DNA of 64,000 nucleotides from Ophioderma brevispina (GCA_023653785.1 JAMKCH010007263.1:1-64000); one strand, 5' to 3'. Positions 50,010 to 61,240 are shown, counted from the first letter of the stretch. The notes: generated by a model from the sequence alone, not told the origin. A program made the numbers and translations.

Positions 50010-50660
50010 AAATATCAAAGAATGCCCATTTGCAGTGGCCTCACCTGCATTTTGACCACAATTATTAGTCACAACAAAAGATGTTACCATATAGTAGCTC
50101 ATGTAGCGAAGGAATTTTTGCATAGATCAATGTACCATTTAAATGCGATACAGCAATTACGCATATTTAATTAATTAGATCAATTGCACAACAATGCCCC
50201 TTTGATTGATCCACTTGCACTTTGACCGCAATTGATTCATACAAAAGATGTACGGCTAACGCTACATGTAGCGAAGGAATTTTGCATTCCAAGTGTACCA
50301 TTTCAAGTGATACATCAATTATGCATTTTAAAAGATCATTGTATCAAAAATGCCCCTTTAAAATCGGCCCACATGCACTTTGACCCCAATTATGATTCAC
50401 CCAAAGATGCATGGCATAGTACTCTTTCATGCAGCGAAGAATTTTGCCTATCCGACGCACGGTTTCAGAGATACAGTAATTACTCATATTTAATTAGCTC
50501 ATTTGCATACCAATCCCGCTTGTATCACACACTCTCAAATTGGGAAACAAGATGCGCACCATGATAGGCTTCATGCAGTGAAGGAATTTTTTCCGTATCC
50601 ATGTACCGTTTCAAAATTAGAGCAATCACGCTTTTTTTTGGCATATTAATTAGCCAGTTG
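50010..50660 (+). repeat. Array Z: about 164-bp tandem units
   Basis: Units share AATGCCCCTTT, TGCACTTTGACC, GATTCA, GTAGCGAAGGAATTTTGCAT and TACAGTAATTA. The AGCGAAGGAATTTT landmark recurs near 50106, 50270, 50434 and 50576. Unit starts resemble those of array Y (AATGCCCCTTTAA, TCGGCCCACATG), so the two arrays are related. Confidence 0.75.
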
Positions 50661-50976
50661 CATACTGAATTTTGCCGAAATAACGCCCCGAAATCTAATC
50701 AATTTCGAGAACCGCTCCACCCACTCCGTCCACCACACCCATTTACATCATCATACGCCTTACGAACTGACTCTCCATAAAACTGGTACCAAGCCTTGCG
50801 GAAAATTTTTTGTTTATTATGCAAATTAGATACTTATTAGCATATTTTTACGCCCAAAATCTATCAGGCGATGTCGAGAACGTCGTGGACCCGCTTCTTT
50901 CACCAGTTTACTCATCAAATAGCCCTTACGGAAATCCCGATAAATCGTACACAAGCCCGTCAACACGGACTTCAGG

Positions 50977-51055
50977 CAGACAGACAGCATGACCGACAGA
51001 CAGACAAGACAGACGATGACCTGACGGACGTACAGACAGACAGACAGACCGACAG
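50977..51055 (+). repeat. CAGA-type microsatellite
   Basis: Imperfect (CAGA)n with interruptions (GATGACCTGACGGACG), directly downstream of array Z. The frame 50871-51059 owes its DRQTDRQTD text to this repeat. Confidence 0.85.
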
Positions 51056-51255
51056 CTAAAATTGATTACTTACTAAGTCCTCTGCCGAACAATTTTCAGG
51101 CGAGACAACTAGTACTCTAAAGACCTTATCACTTGCTGAAATAATGTTAACACCTGCCGAATGACCGAATTCTCAATCAATAAGGACACAAGCAGACTTC
51201 TAAAGTTCTCTTTTGGGATCTATACTCGGCCAGCTCTAGTAAAAAGTAGCGATGC

Positions 51256-51378
51256 GGGTATATACACTGTACCACTTTCAGCCTCCGCGTAGCCAATCGC
51301 AAGCGCAACTGCCAACTGAAAGCATGCACTGGGTATATGCACATGTCATCACTTCATACTTCAGACAAGACAAAGTAA
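51256..51378. mobile_element. Family E, single arm
   Basis: GGGTATATACACTGTACCAC, then TTTCAGCC, CAACTGAAAG, CACTGGGTATA and CATCACTTCATACTT match the 42137-42463 arm. The partner arm is absent, so this is a solo or truncated copy. Confidence 0.6.
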
Positions 51379-51458
51379 GGCTGGCAGATAAAACCACTTA
51401 ATCAAGGTTGTGCAAGCATAGCATCACTTTCATAATTCAATGTACACATCATTTTAAC

Positions 51459-51635
51459 TATAGTCCGTGTTACTACCTCTGTGCAGTGATGTCACAGCAT
51501 TTACTTACGCCTGCGTCAAGAAGTGCTGTCTTTGTGCGCGTGAGTAAAAGCGCCGTCACTTCAAGTCAGCGCTAGTGATTTACTCTTGCTCCAATCTCTC
51601 GCTGACATCACTGCACAAAGTTAGCCCTGACTATA
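51459..51635. mobile_element. TATAGTC-ended miniature element
   Basis: TATAGTCCGTGTTACTACCT then TGTGCAGTGATGTCA at the left pairs with TGACATCACTGCACAAAGTT and AGCCCTGACTATA at the right. TA at both outer ends could be a TA target site. 177 bp. Confidence 0.75.
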
Positions 51636-52225
51636 TAAAGGGGTGTATAATTAGCTATAATAACTAAGCAAAAATCAGCTTAAAAACAATTTGAGGGCAT
51701 TGTTTGCTATCTCTTTAAAGAAAATGACTGATAGTGGCTAAAGGCCAGTGTTTCTGCACACCCTTGGATTACGTTCTATTTACTGCCAACCCAGATACAA
51801 AAGATCATGTAGGAATATAATACTTACACTCATTTGACTGCAGAAGTTTGTCATTCAAAGTGTTAATTGTCCCAACAAGCTGATTTGGGTTTAATTTGTG
51901 GTCTTCTAAAAGAGACCTGCCCTTGAGCAAAATTGTTACTCCAATAAATAAACCAATATGACTTCTATTTGAATTTCAAACTTGAAATGTCAAATGATCA
52001 ATACAAAATACATAGCAAAACTGCCATTTTGAAAATTCTTGATATTACCCAATAACCAAATTTAGAAAGTATGTACTGACGTTAAAACAGCACTAGCCAA
52101 TCCAATTAGCATATCCTAGTAACCACCAATTGATGATAAACATTTTCTCAACTAGCAGTTTTTTCATGGGGAGAATGGGGCAAAGGTTTAAATGGGGAGG
52201 CCAAATGAAATCTGACATAAGGCGT
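51636..52225. other. No gene recognised
   Basis: Nothing supported. Confidence 0.35.
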
Positions 52226-52870
52226 TTTTTCTATTGAGCAATATTTTCCGGATTAAACCGGGTAAATTACAACTGGTTAAATATAGAAAATGAGCCTTCT
52301 TTTCTCTGGTATTTGCTACGTTTACCGGGAATCTCTCTGGCAACATCCTTGTGTTGGAAGGATTTTTACCCGAAAACAATACCGGATCATGTCAACAGAA
52401 AACGACCCCCGCTCACGCGCAGTGCTCATGCAAAGAGAAACCTGAAATTTGGTTGGGTTCACGAAGCAACGCGCGGCTTACAATTTATTCAACAACCACT
52501 TGCGATGTCGAGCACGCAACAACTGTAAGTGTCCATTAAAATACGCCTAGCTCATTGTGTTCTAATAGCGTAATGCTTGTCCTGAAGGAACTAAGCATCT
52601 CGTGCTTAACTGTACTTCCGATTTTGGGTCGAAACGTTAATCACAACTTAATATTAAGCACTGTGCTATCATTCACGGGAAATGGGGTTAATCCACAATT
52701 GCATTGCAATATTGACTGGTGAAAGTATCTCTACCGGCAAATTTCCCTTGGGCACTGAAGTCGGCTCTTCCCCAAATGCTCGCTCCAGGTATAAATTACC
52801 TTCTCTCACTATCGTACACTATTTACCGGGAAATATCTCACCGGTAAAATACTGATGCTCAATAGAAAAA
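52226..52870. mobile_element. Inverted-end element with ACCGGG-rich ends
   Basis: TTTTTCTATTGAGCA at the left is the exact complement of TGCTCAATAGAAAAA at the right. Subterminal TTTACCGG/CCGGTAAA motifs recur on both sides (52250-52266, 52319-52329, 52823-52847). The body contains ATGTCGAGCACGCAACAACT|GTAAGT (52505), which looks like a short first exon but lies wholly inside the element. 645 bp. Confidence 0.75.
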
Positions 52871-53323
52871 TGCTAGATAGCCTATACATGAAAAGGCCAG
52901 TACCTTCCTTGTACGACGAACCGATTTTTGTACTGGATATCGGATCGGGCTGATTGCAAAATCGCCAAAATCTGTATCACAAAAATATGTCAGAACCTGC
53001 CGAGTCTTGTTAGCCGATGTATTGAATGAAAGGGACAAAGTATAATGGGTATTTTGCCAGTTCTTTAAGTAGAACACAAGACAAGGTGAAGAGTTGCATT
53101 CAAAATTTAACCTTATCCTCCCAAATTCCTCATTGGAACTGTGTAGCAAATGTGGGCCACACAGATTTATAATTATAATCATTTGGTCCAATTCCGCAAG
53201 TTTAAAAATTAAACCCACTGCGATCTTTAATATATGGGGCAAAATCATCGGATCGGCTGATCTACAAATAATTGGCCATCGATCGGCAGAGGAAACCCAG
53301 GATTGGTTAATCTCTACTTCCTG

Positions 53324-53426
53324 GGGGAAGAGAGGGGACAAGGTGAGGGGTGAACAAAGGTGAGGGGGGGAACAAAGGGGAGAGGAGGAACAAAGGGGAG
53401 AAAGGGGAACAAGGGGGAAAGAGGTA
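53324..53426 (+). repeat. G-rich minisatellite
   Basis: Four to five imperfect units of the type GGGGAACAAAGGGGAGA. The plus strand is purine-only over long stretches and has many G runs of three to seven, so a G-quadruplex or triplex is plausible. Confidence 0.75.
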
Positions 53427-54080
53427 AGATTCTTATGGGGGTCCCATGCTATGCCAATGTCAATTAATTTGGTGTCTCAGGGACCTGACCATTGGAATGG
53501 CAGCTGCATTTCCAAAGCAATTTTTAACCATTGTTTTGTTATGAAATCTTGTCCAAATCCTCTCTTCACGGTTTTTGTACTAAAAATCTGATATAAATTT
53601 AAAAAGTTCTAAAAAGCACTCATAATATAGGCATTCACTGTAAACTGTAGCTGTTGTAAAATGAGCAAGGCCATGCCCTACAATTGAATGAAATCTAACG
53701 ACTTTATCTCTACAAGGTGCCGTATTCACATCTTCAAGAACACGGACTGGTACCGTTTGCCCTAAGTGAACTTGTGACCTTGACGGTATTATCACACATT
53801 CAACTCTTTCCTATATTCTGTCATTTTTTTAATGTTTGGGGAAATTTGAAGAGAAACCAAGAAATTGCTGGATTTGCAATATCTACCTTTCAGTCCAAAG
53901 TTCACTTCAAGGTACAAAAACCACTCGCAACTGTGCTCTACGATTAAGATAAAAAAGCTTTTGAGAAAATAGAAAATTGTTCTTAACAGCAGCCCCAGTG
54001 ATGGACTTACACCTTAATGCTGGGAAAAACGCCTATTATACATCTATACAAAATAAACAATATGTACACACATGTCTGTC
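53427..54080. other. No gene recognised
   Basis: Short opposing frames (53580-53795 minus, 53717-53947 plus) show no recognisable feature. Confidence 0.35.
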
Positions 54081-54176
54081 ACCACTGATTGGAAACAATG
54101 CACCTTGGCATAACACCGCTTCCAAATTAATACAGCGGTATTTTGCCAAGGTGCACTAATAAATACTCTCAGTGGT
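54081..54176. repeat. Compact hairpin of about 95 bp
   Basis: TGCACCTTGGCATAACACCGCT (54099-54120) pairs with AGCGGTATTTTGCCAAGGTGCA (54134-54155) with one or two mismatches and a 13-base loop. Outer ACCACTGA/CTCAGTGGT bases extend the stem after a bulge. The size would suit a small-RNA precursor but also a tiny palindromic transposon remnant. Confidence 0.7.
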
Positions 54177-54997
54177 CATATGCCTAAATAAGTGGTGGTC
54201 TTACTTCAAGATACAGTCTAAAAGCAGGAAACGGGCAGCCCTCTTTCAGTTGACAATAAGGAAACTTCAACTATCTAGACCCTGAAAAAAATTTCACGCC
54301 ATGTTGGAAGCATTTTTGCCAACCTTTGCACAATTTACTCAGCTGCCACAGCTGACTTCTGAAAAGTGGTACATGTGCTTTATGGAAAACACTTCAAGAA
54401 AATCCAAACTGTATCAATGTTCTTTTGGTCTCAAAATAGAGGGTCAATGTCACTCTTTTTACATTGCATAGCACTGAAATTTGTGCGCTGTTCCCAAAGG
54501 CGGCATACAAATAAAGGCAGACTATTGAAATGCCAGTACAAATTTTGTGAGGCATCAAGACTTTACCTCTTGTTTGAGACCAAACAGAGTATCTCTATCA
54601 ATCTTGTGTATGCCATGTTTTAGTCCAAAGCATGTATGGATCAAAACTCCATATTTACAAGACCGGCATATGAAAATCAAAATCAGATACTAAAAAACCT
54701 TGAAGTGCTTTCTTTAAAATTCACAAACTACCTTCCAGAAATTCACTATGGTTCTCGAGGAAACTCAGCAGAAACTTTAGGATTTAAGTTTTTAGGGTAC
54801 ACATTACGCCTTTGTTCCCCGAGCATTGTGAAGGAAACAATACTGGCCAGTACATCCATGCATTTGCCCACAGCTGCTGTGAGAATGTAACTAGAGCTTC
54901 GTTTTAGAGATGCCTCTCAAAAATGTTTAGGGAACGAGAAGCATAATTTGTACCCTTAAGATGGTTTTATACCAGTTGGCATCAAGAGCATCGTGTC
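54177..54997. other. No gene recognised
   Basis: Two plus-strand frames (54366-54623 and 54636-54890) lack recognisable features. This could also be downstream sequence of the minus-strand KHDC4 gene. Confidence 0.35.
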
Positions 54998-55129
54998 AAT
55001 AAGGAGGTTTAATCGCCATACACGTGGCATGTACATGTATGTGGAATGTGAATTTTTTTGTTCATGGATCAAAAAAGCAAAGAAATACCATGTTCCATGT
55101 ACAAGTACATGGCATCTAAACCTGCTTAA
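54998..55129. mobile_element. Imperfect hairpin element ending at TTAA
   Basis: AATAAGGAGGTTTAATCGCC and GGCATGTACATGTATG at the left pair imperfectly with CATGTACAAGTACATG and GGCATCTAAACCTGCTTAA at the right. Its right TTAA (55126-55129) is the left TTAA of the next element. Confidence 0.55.
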
Positions 55130-55281
55130 TGGTGGGTTCATACTTCATTGGCAGAGATCGGCCGACACTAGTCTTTCGAACATTCTTTGTGCTGGATGCA
55201 TAAACATATGCGTTGCAGAAAAGCATGTTCGAAAGGCTAGCGTCAGCAGACGTCTGCCGATGAAGTATGAATCCACCTTAA
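55126..55281. mobile_element. TTAA-flanked hairpin element
   Basis: TTAATGGTGGGTTCATACTT at the left pairs with AAGTATGAATCCACCTTAA at the right. Pairing continues over about 50 bp to TTTCGAACAT/ATGTTCGAAA. TTAA at both borders suits a TTAA target site. 156 bp. Confidence 0.8.
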
Positions 55282-56382
55282 TGCTTTGGCTGATAGCCTG
55301 CTTAAGCTAACAAGTTCAATGGCGGTAAACTTGGGAGCATCAAGATCAGTTTTATACTCAATGATGAGAATGTTAATGTAACACACTCAGCATTGTTTTA
55401 GTATAAAATCAAAGTCTTAGAAGACTCCATCAAAGCATGACCAGATGCTCTTGCAAAGAAATCTTACAGTGACCTAACATTTGAATAAGATTTCCCAGCA
55501 ATAATTACAGAGACCCAATATTTGCACAAGATTTTATTTGTTACAAATAATGAAATCCAATTAAATCAAAATTACTGTAGTTGAGTTGATACAGCTACAT
55601 CTCGCCTTGCTTTCCAATAGTGGGCCATTCTCTTATACCAAAATGTTCTGGGATTCTGAAACAGACAACTATTTGCATCTTTCAGCAACTTTGACCCATT
55701 TATTCAAATAACCGAATTGTTTAACAGCTAAACCACTGGTCAATTTCTGGTTGCTCTGCTTGTATTCTTAATAGCTACCACTTTGGAAAGAAGTCGTGTG
55801 CAGCAAATGTAATTTGCAGTGTAATTTTTGTTGTATTAAGTAAAAAAATTACAAGACTAACCACACACTACCGTAAATAGCAAAAGATCAACTGAAACAG
55901 GGCCTCAAGAGCATTTTACTTCAATATGACATGCCTGGTGTTTTACATGGCAGAAATTAAATTGCACCACTTTAAAAAAAAATGTCACATTCCACTCGTC
56001 ACACAGACGCACCTATCCAAAAATGGTATGCTCCACTTTGACTTTTGAAACCATACGATCTCACCAATTGTACAGTCTCTGTACACATCATACAAAGCAG
56101 AATGCTTTTGATGCCAAGTTATTGTCAACTGTATCTTGAAGTAAGATAACCACTGATTTAGGTATATGGTTCTGGATGTACTCTTCACTTCTGATGACCC
56201 TAAAAATACAACCTGTAAAGAAATAAAACCTTGGTGAATTCTTGTTGAGCGTTCTTCCCACCAATTTCAACACCATTATCATCCTATAAAACAGGAAGAA
56301 ATCTGCAAAATTGTCTGTCTGCAATACATACGCTTAACCACCTTTCCTCATACCGAGGTCAAACACCCGGTATCTTGAGTCA
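55282..56382 (-). other. Likely 3'-UTR and downstream sequence of the KHDC4 gene
   Basis: This stretch follows the KHDC4 stop codon on the minus strand and, unlike most of the window, shows no recognisable miniature element. How far the transcript extends cannot be told from sequence alone. Frames such as 55985-56188 and 56088-56324 are not supported. Confidence 0.35.
55533..55538 (-). terminator. Candidate polyadenylation signal AATAAA
   Basis: TTTATT on the plus strand reads AATAAA on the minus strand, about 845 bases past the KHDC4 stop codon. Another candidate lies near 55697. Such hexamers are frequent in AT-rich DNA, so this is weak. Confidence 0.25.
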
Positions 56383-56840
56383 TTAGGGTTGCATCCAAAA
56401 TGGTGATTTTGCAGTTTGGTGTTGTGACGACGGCGATGCCTGAATGGTCTCCCGCTGTGAGTGGGGCGGATATAGTCTCTGCGGTGCCCCATAGTCCCCG
56501 GCACCGCCTCCAGCCTGTTGCTGCGTTAAACTGTGGCTATAATGGGTCTCGGGACCCGAGTAGTATATCTCCGGCTTCCCTGGCATTGAGTAGGCAACTG
56601 ACGCTGCAACAGACACAGGCAACGACACCGGGGGTGCCATGTGTTGCTGCAGAGGGGCCCTATATGATCCTTGCATACCTGAAAATGGAGGGGGACTGCT
56701 TTGATACATGGGATGGTGGACATTTTGTGGAGAGCTTCTGTGCAAGTCATCATCCTCGTCGGAGTCGCCATCATACGACACCAGCCCTTTCATTCGTTTT
56801 TGCTTTGGTTCATCAGGTGAGGGCGCTCTACCTAGTTTTG
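56383..56840 (-). CDS. KHDC4: KHDC4 homologue, terminal coding exon
   Basis: This encodes the C-terminus of a KH-domain pre-mRNA splicing-associated protein; KHDC4 (BLOM7) binds RNA through KH domains, is nuclear and associates with the spliceosome, but the KH part is not in this window. Seen here: acceptor TGACAG|CAAAACTAGG at 56840/56841, then KLGRAPSPDEPKQKR, the acidic motif GLVSYDGDSDEDDD, a Pro/Ser/Gln/Tyr-rich stretch, and the end AKSPFWMQP with TAA at 56383-56385. From memory, the human protein has GLVAYAADSSDEEEE followed about 50 residues later by a PFWMAP end, so order and extreme terminus agree. The exon adds 151 complete codons after two bases completing a split codon. The linker between acidic motif and end is longer than in human. 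The plus-strand frame 56400-56900 is its shadow. Confidence 0.85.
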
Positions 56841-57671
56841 CTGTCAGTTGAAATCAGATTTGGTTTATTTTTTGTGTGTGGAATATCAAATCATAGATGA
56901 AAATAAGAAAAATTTTCCAACAGATGCGTCAAAGGAATTGTGATCAAAAGGAAAATTTGAACAAAATAAATTGTTTTTGTGATGTTTTGGATAATTTGCA
57001 TAATTTTGAATTGGATGAGTATTTCAGAGGTTGGCAAAAAAGAGAAAATGGCAAAAATTAATTGTGTTTGTGGGAGAGAAAGAGAACAAAGATTAATTTG
57101 TTTTTTTGTGGTGTGGATACCGTGAAACAGATGATGCACAGACACACAAAGAGTGTCGTGACCAGGACCATCAGCCAACAGCACATGCAAGAGAAAAGAG
57201 AAATAAACAAAACAGGAAATGTGTCAGTACGTGATCGATGGTGATAACCAGAATGATAGCACAAAACTTTGTTTATGGTATTTGCAGGATACCTAGCTTA
57301 TTCTCTTATATTGTATAATTTAGTTTTTGTGTTTTTGACAAGCAATTATAATAACAGTAAAGGCATTTCTTTCAGAATGTAAGCTTTTTTGTAAGTCTCC
57401 ACAGACTACTATTTTCCCTCAATCTGATGACTGGAAAACCAACAGGGTGGTTCTTGAACCATTAAGCTCGCCGGCTTTTGCGATCGCTGGAACATTTAAA
57501 GTGGAGCCCAAAATCACCTTTTTGATCTCTGCAGGAAACCTGCCATGTGACTACTGGATGAATAAGAGCCTGTTACATCTTTTTGTTACAATTTTGATAG
57601 GGAATGGACTATACCTCTTCATGAGCATTTTGCAGCAACCAAAATGACACGCACATAATTATGTACATCCC

Positions 57672-57817
57672 CAGGCGCGGATCTAAGGAGGGGGCGCGCG
57701 CCTCCCGGTATTTTTGCAAAATCTTGCAAAATCAGCCCATTTTGGAAGCTTTTGGACAAGTTTCAGCCTTTCGACCCCGGTAATTTTGACGTTTTTCAAA
57801 TCATGGATCCGCCCCTG
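57672..57817. mobile_element. Short CAGG...CCTG element
   Basis: CAGGCGCGGATCTAAGGAGG at the left against CATGGATCCGCCCCTG at the right gives a CAGGGGCGGATCC-type inverted end. ATCCC flanks both sides (57667-57671 and 57818-57822), possibly part of a target duplication. 146 bp. Confidence 0.7.
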
Positions 57818-57822
57818 ATCCC

Positions 57823-58935
57823 CCACCATCCCCACAGAGGAATCCTGCATACATTAAGCAATTTTAGAATCTGATACCGAAATTGATATTAGGGATTGAG
57901 GTCTTTCAATTAAAAATAGTTTTAGTCAATAAAACTTTGAAAGGACTTTTTTGTCCCTCATGGACGAATGCAAATACATTAACTTTATTTTGATTTGTAT
58001 TTCATGGATAAAGCTTTTCCCACCCCATAAATTGCACGGTGTACCTAATAAGATATTGCTATTTTTCCTTAGATAACCAAAAGTGCAGTTTCCAGTTTTT
58101 CCATGGGGCAGACATATACATGCAGAAATAGCGATTACAAGGTCTCTTCCAGAACACGTTCGGCGAGACAATTATTATACAATCGCAAAATCCAGACAGT
58201 TGTCTTGAAAATGGGAAATCCGCTTCACATCAAAATACAAGAATTAAATTTGTTTATGCCTTTGAAAATGTTTGGTTGTATGATTTGTCCTTTATCGTTA
58301 AAAATAGATTTGCAAAAAAAAAATTAAAGCCAGGTTATCCTGCAAACCAACAGGGTTGCCTTAAGGGTGAACTGGATGTTTGTTTTTTATCTTAACATGG
58401 AAATATGGACGTCTTTTAGTGACAGTTCATTGTTTTTTTACACCATTTAGAAATTATTGATTCCTTCAACCATTACACTTCAAGTAAAAAGTAGGTTCAT
58501 GTACAAATGTGGAAGTTCAAAAGGTTACGTCGGCATGACTAAAAAGTATATCGAGCTGATCGAAGTCGGATGTGGTTACATGTCATAAATAGGCTATATG
58601 CAAACTTCAAAAGCAATATTGGACAGTCCTTAGACATAACAAAAAGCCAATACAAACTTTGAAGTGATGGGCTCTTTGATGATTTAAATTTTTTACTGTG
58701 GTTTAGTCATGGTATGCAACCACATCTGACTTTGGTTAACTTGATATATGAAACTTTAGTAAGGACTTCAGACAACTCAGGGATTCATCAAAACTAATTC
58801 AGCTTTGTTACTGTTTTTACCAAAAGAGACTAAGTATGTTGCCTGTATGTACCAAGTGTACCTTGAGAGCTTAACAAGTGAATTTTTCTTTAATGCGTCT
58901 TTTTGACTCACAAATATAAAAGAACCATGGAGAGA
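57823..58935. other. Intronic sequence, nothing recognised
   Basis: Frames 57926-58171 (minus) and 58103-58327 (plus) oppose each other and lack features. CCAACAGGGT at 57439 and 58347 is a short recurrent phrase. Confidence 0.35.
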
Positions 58936-60859
58936 GATTACATTCATGATGGGGCGATCCTGTCGTTGGGGTCCACGATCATATAGGGTTTATACTATTT
59001 TATAGTTGAGCATCAAGTTTAATCTTTAGCATCAAGGTTAAATAGCTCCCCTAAATGTGTTTTGGATCCAAATCATCTATTTATGCAGCTTAATTTGCTC
59101 AAAAAAAGTAATTTTACCTGCTTTTCGGTGCACTTTCAACGAACATCGGCACTGACACTAGCAGCCGCTGTCGGGAGTGGCTGTTACCGAGCCTTAGTGT
59201 AGAACCAATCCACAATGCTTCTGAATCGGCCGATCTCCGATCATGTTTAGGTTTGATCAGCCGATTCCGATAACAATTCTCTGGTGATGTCAGTAACCCA
59301 TGAGATTTGTATTCTGTACACTGTAAAATTTGCTCTCTGAAATTTGATGTACTTTCTTATATTACTTACACTATAATGATCAAATTACAATCTACTTGAA
59401 ATGCGACCAGTTTTACACAGAAACGTGGAAAAACCTATATTTTCCAGATTTTCTGAGCTCCATGATACCCCTCCGTATCGCATCATCTCTGCAGTCGGCC
59501 GCCGACAGCGATTAACCCAGCCGGGCAGCCATATTTGATTAGGTGATTTCCGGGTTCGCGCAATGCATGATGGTTGGAAAGTTCGTGAATTTCTAGAAAT
59601 ATTCTAGAATATTTCAACAAATTGGATAAAAGTAACAATGAAACATCACATACCCCTTTATAAATTTATGATAAAAACTAAGATTGTTGTGACTTGTGTT
59701 GAAAAGTTTTGTCTCAAAATTTATTCAACAAACTTGCATTAAATTTTTAATAAAATGAAAATCAGCCAATCAGGAACGTTGTTTCATCTCATCAAGAATT
59801 TACGGGAAATCCCCTGGTATTGTTGACATGTGAATTCATTTCAACTTAAACATTGCGAATACAAAACACACATGACGCTTCATATTTGTAGTTACCAATT
59901 GTGAATTTTTGTCTGACTCTGGTTGGTTCTAATGTTGGCTAGATTGAGTATATTCAATCGAAAACATATGCCTAAGGTCTTCATTTGGCAGATAAGGTGA
60001 GTTTGAAATGAGGTTTTGCCCTTTTCTAGGCTGGTTGGGATCGGTTCATGAGATCGGTAGGGAGGGAAATTTTTACCGATTCCGATCCAGATCCGATAAG
60101 CTTAAAATCGGCCCGGTTCAGAACCTTCCGATGTGATCGGTTCTACACTACCGAGCCTCGACACTCCCTCCCTTTGATGCATTCTGGGGTACGAACGGGC
60201 AAATCTGACGCTAAAATCGAATGCGTATGCAGCGCAAATGCAGCGCGTATCCCGTTTATTGTACTGCGATCATTGATACGCTAGTCCACGCCGACTTTAC
60301 ACGGTTCCATTTACGCTCAACCAAAACAAATTTAGTTCCGTTATCACCTGTACTCCCTCGTAAAGATTTTCGGACTTCTGACCATTCAGAATAGCCCATT
60401 GTATCATGTGATCGAATGTTTTCACCGATAGAAAATGACGGATTGCTCTGAAAACCTTGTTATGTTTTACCCCATAATTTCCCTCAAAAATTGAAGCCCT
60501 GCCCTCCTTCCAACAATTTCACCTCGTTTTCTGGTAATGGATTTATGGCTACGTCGATACAGGTTAGTATAAAAACATGCATTTTTAGTGGTTTTTCGAG
60601 CCAAAAACCTTGACAAAAAGCGATGTTTTCACCACTTTTCAAAAACTGTTTTCACCTTGTTATTTTACTCCATAATTTCCCTCACAGATCGAAGCCCTGC
60701 CCTCCTCCTAATCATTTAACCTTGTTGGCAAAGCTTAACGGGAGCTTATTTAACCTTGTCGGCTAGCTTAAATCTGATGGAAAAGTAATTTTTTTCTTCC
60801 CTATATCTGATCGTGGACCCCTACGACAGGATTGCCCATGATGGAATCAAGTCTAATCC
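58936..60859. mobile_element. Foldback element split at its centre
   Basis: GATCCTGTCGTTGGGGTCCA (58956) pairs with TGGACCCCTACGACAGGATT (60814), and pairing continues through AGGTTAAATAGCTCCC against GGGAGCTTATTTAACCTT. Its centre (GTCGGGAGTGG...CACTCCCTCC) is itself palindromic and is interrupted by the hAT-type element 59195-60150. The right arm has a duplicated block (CATAATTTCCCTCA...GAAGCCCTGCCCTCC near 60471 and 60671), so the arms differ in length. Confidence 0.75.
59195..60150. mobile_element. Non-autonomous hAT-like element with exact 8-bp duplication
   Basis: TAGTGTAGAACCAATC at the left pairs with GATCGGTTCTACACTA at the right. The flanks are CCGAGCCT (59187-59194) and CCGAGCCT (60151-60158), an exact 8-bp duplication. 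Subterminal CGGCCGATCTCCGATC and CCGATTCCGATCC motifs recur at both ends. 956 bp, no transposase frame. Confidence 0.85.
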
Positions 60860-61240
60860 AAAGGGTACACTGAGCCTGTTTTGCTTTGTTGCACAAAATA
60901 CAGTAAGTCATAATTTACATCTGCTGACCGTGACAATTTCTCTTAAAAATGTCTTGGACTAAGGGAAAAGGGTTCGTCTCAGCTTTCCGCTCGCATAGGT
61001 GTACCACATTTTACCACATTTCTTTATTTTAAAGGATTTCAAGAGATTTTTTGTTTTTGTTTTAAAATGATCAAGAAAAAAGGAAAATTTTGCCACAAAG
61101 CGGTCTAAAAATGCAATAATGAAGAATCTTCTCGTAGCGTATAGTTATTTTGACTAAAAAAAATAGCACTTAGGGTTTGAGCTACAGGAAGCTGGCCTTA
61201 AATACCTGCACTTTAGCCTACAGTTTAGGCTACATCTCAG
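60860..61240. other. Intronic sequence, nothing recognised
   Basis: Short frames only. Confidence 0.35.

Noticed and set aside
50871..51059. DRQTDRQTD-type frame
   Set aside because: Product of the CAGA microsatellite.
52859..53341. 160-codon minus-strand frame
   Set aside because: Its C-terminal end runs a few bases into a miniature element, its N-terminal codons run into the G-rich minisatellite, and no family is recognisable.
56400..56900. 166-codon plus-strand frame, the longest in the window
   Set aside because: It is the antisense shadow of the KHDC4 terminal exon, whose strand is fixed by conserved motifs and splice sites.
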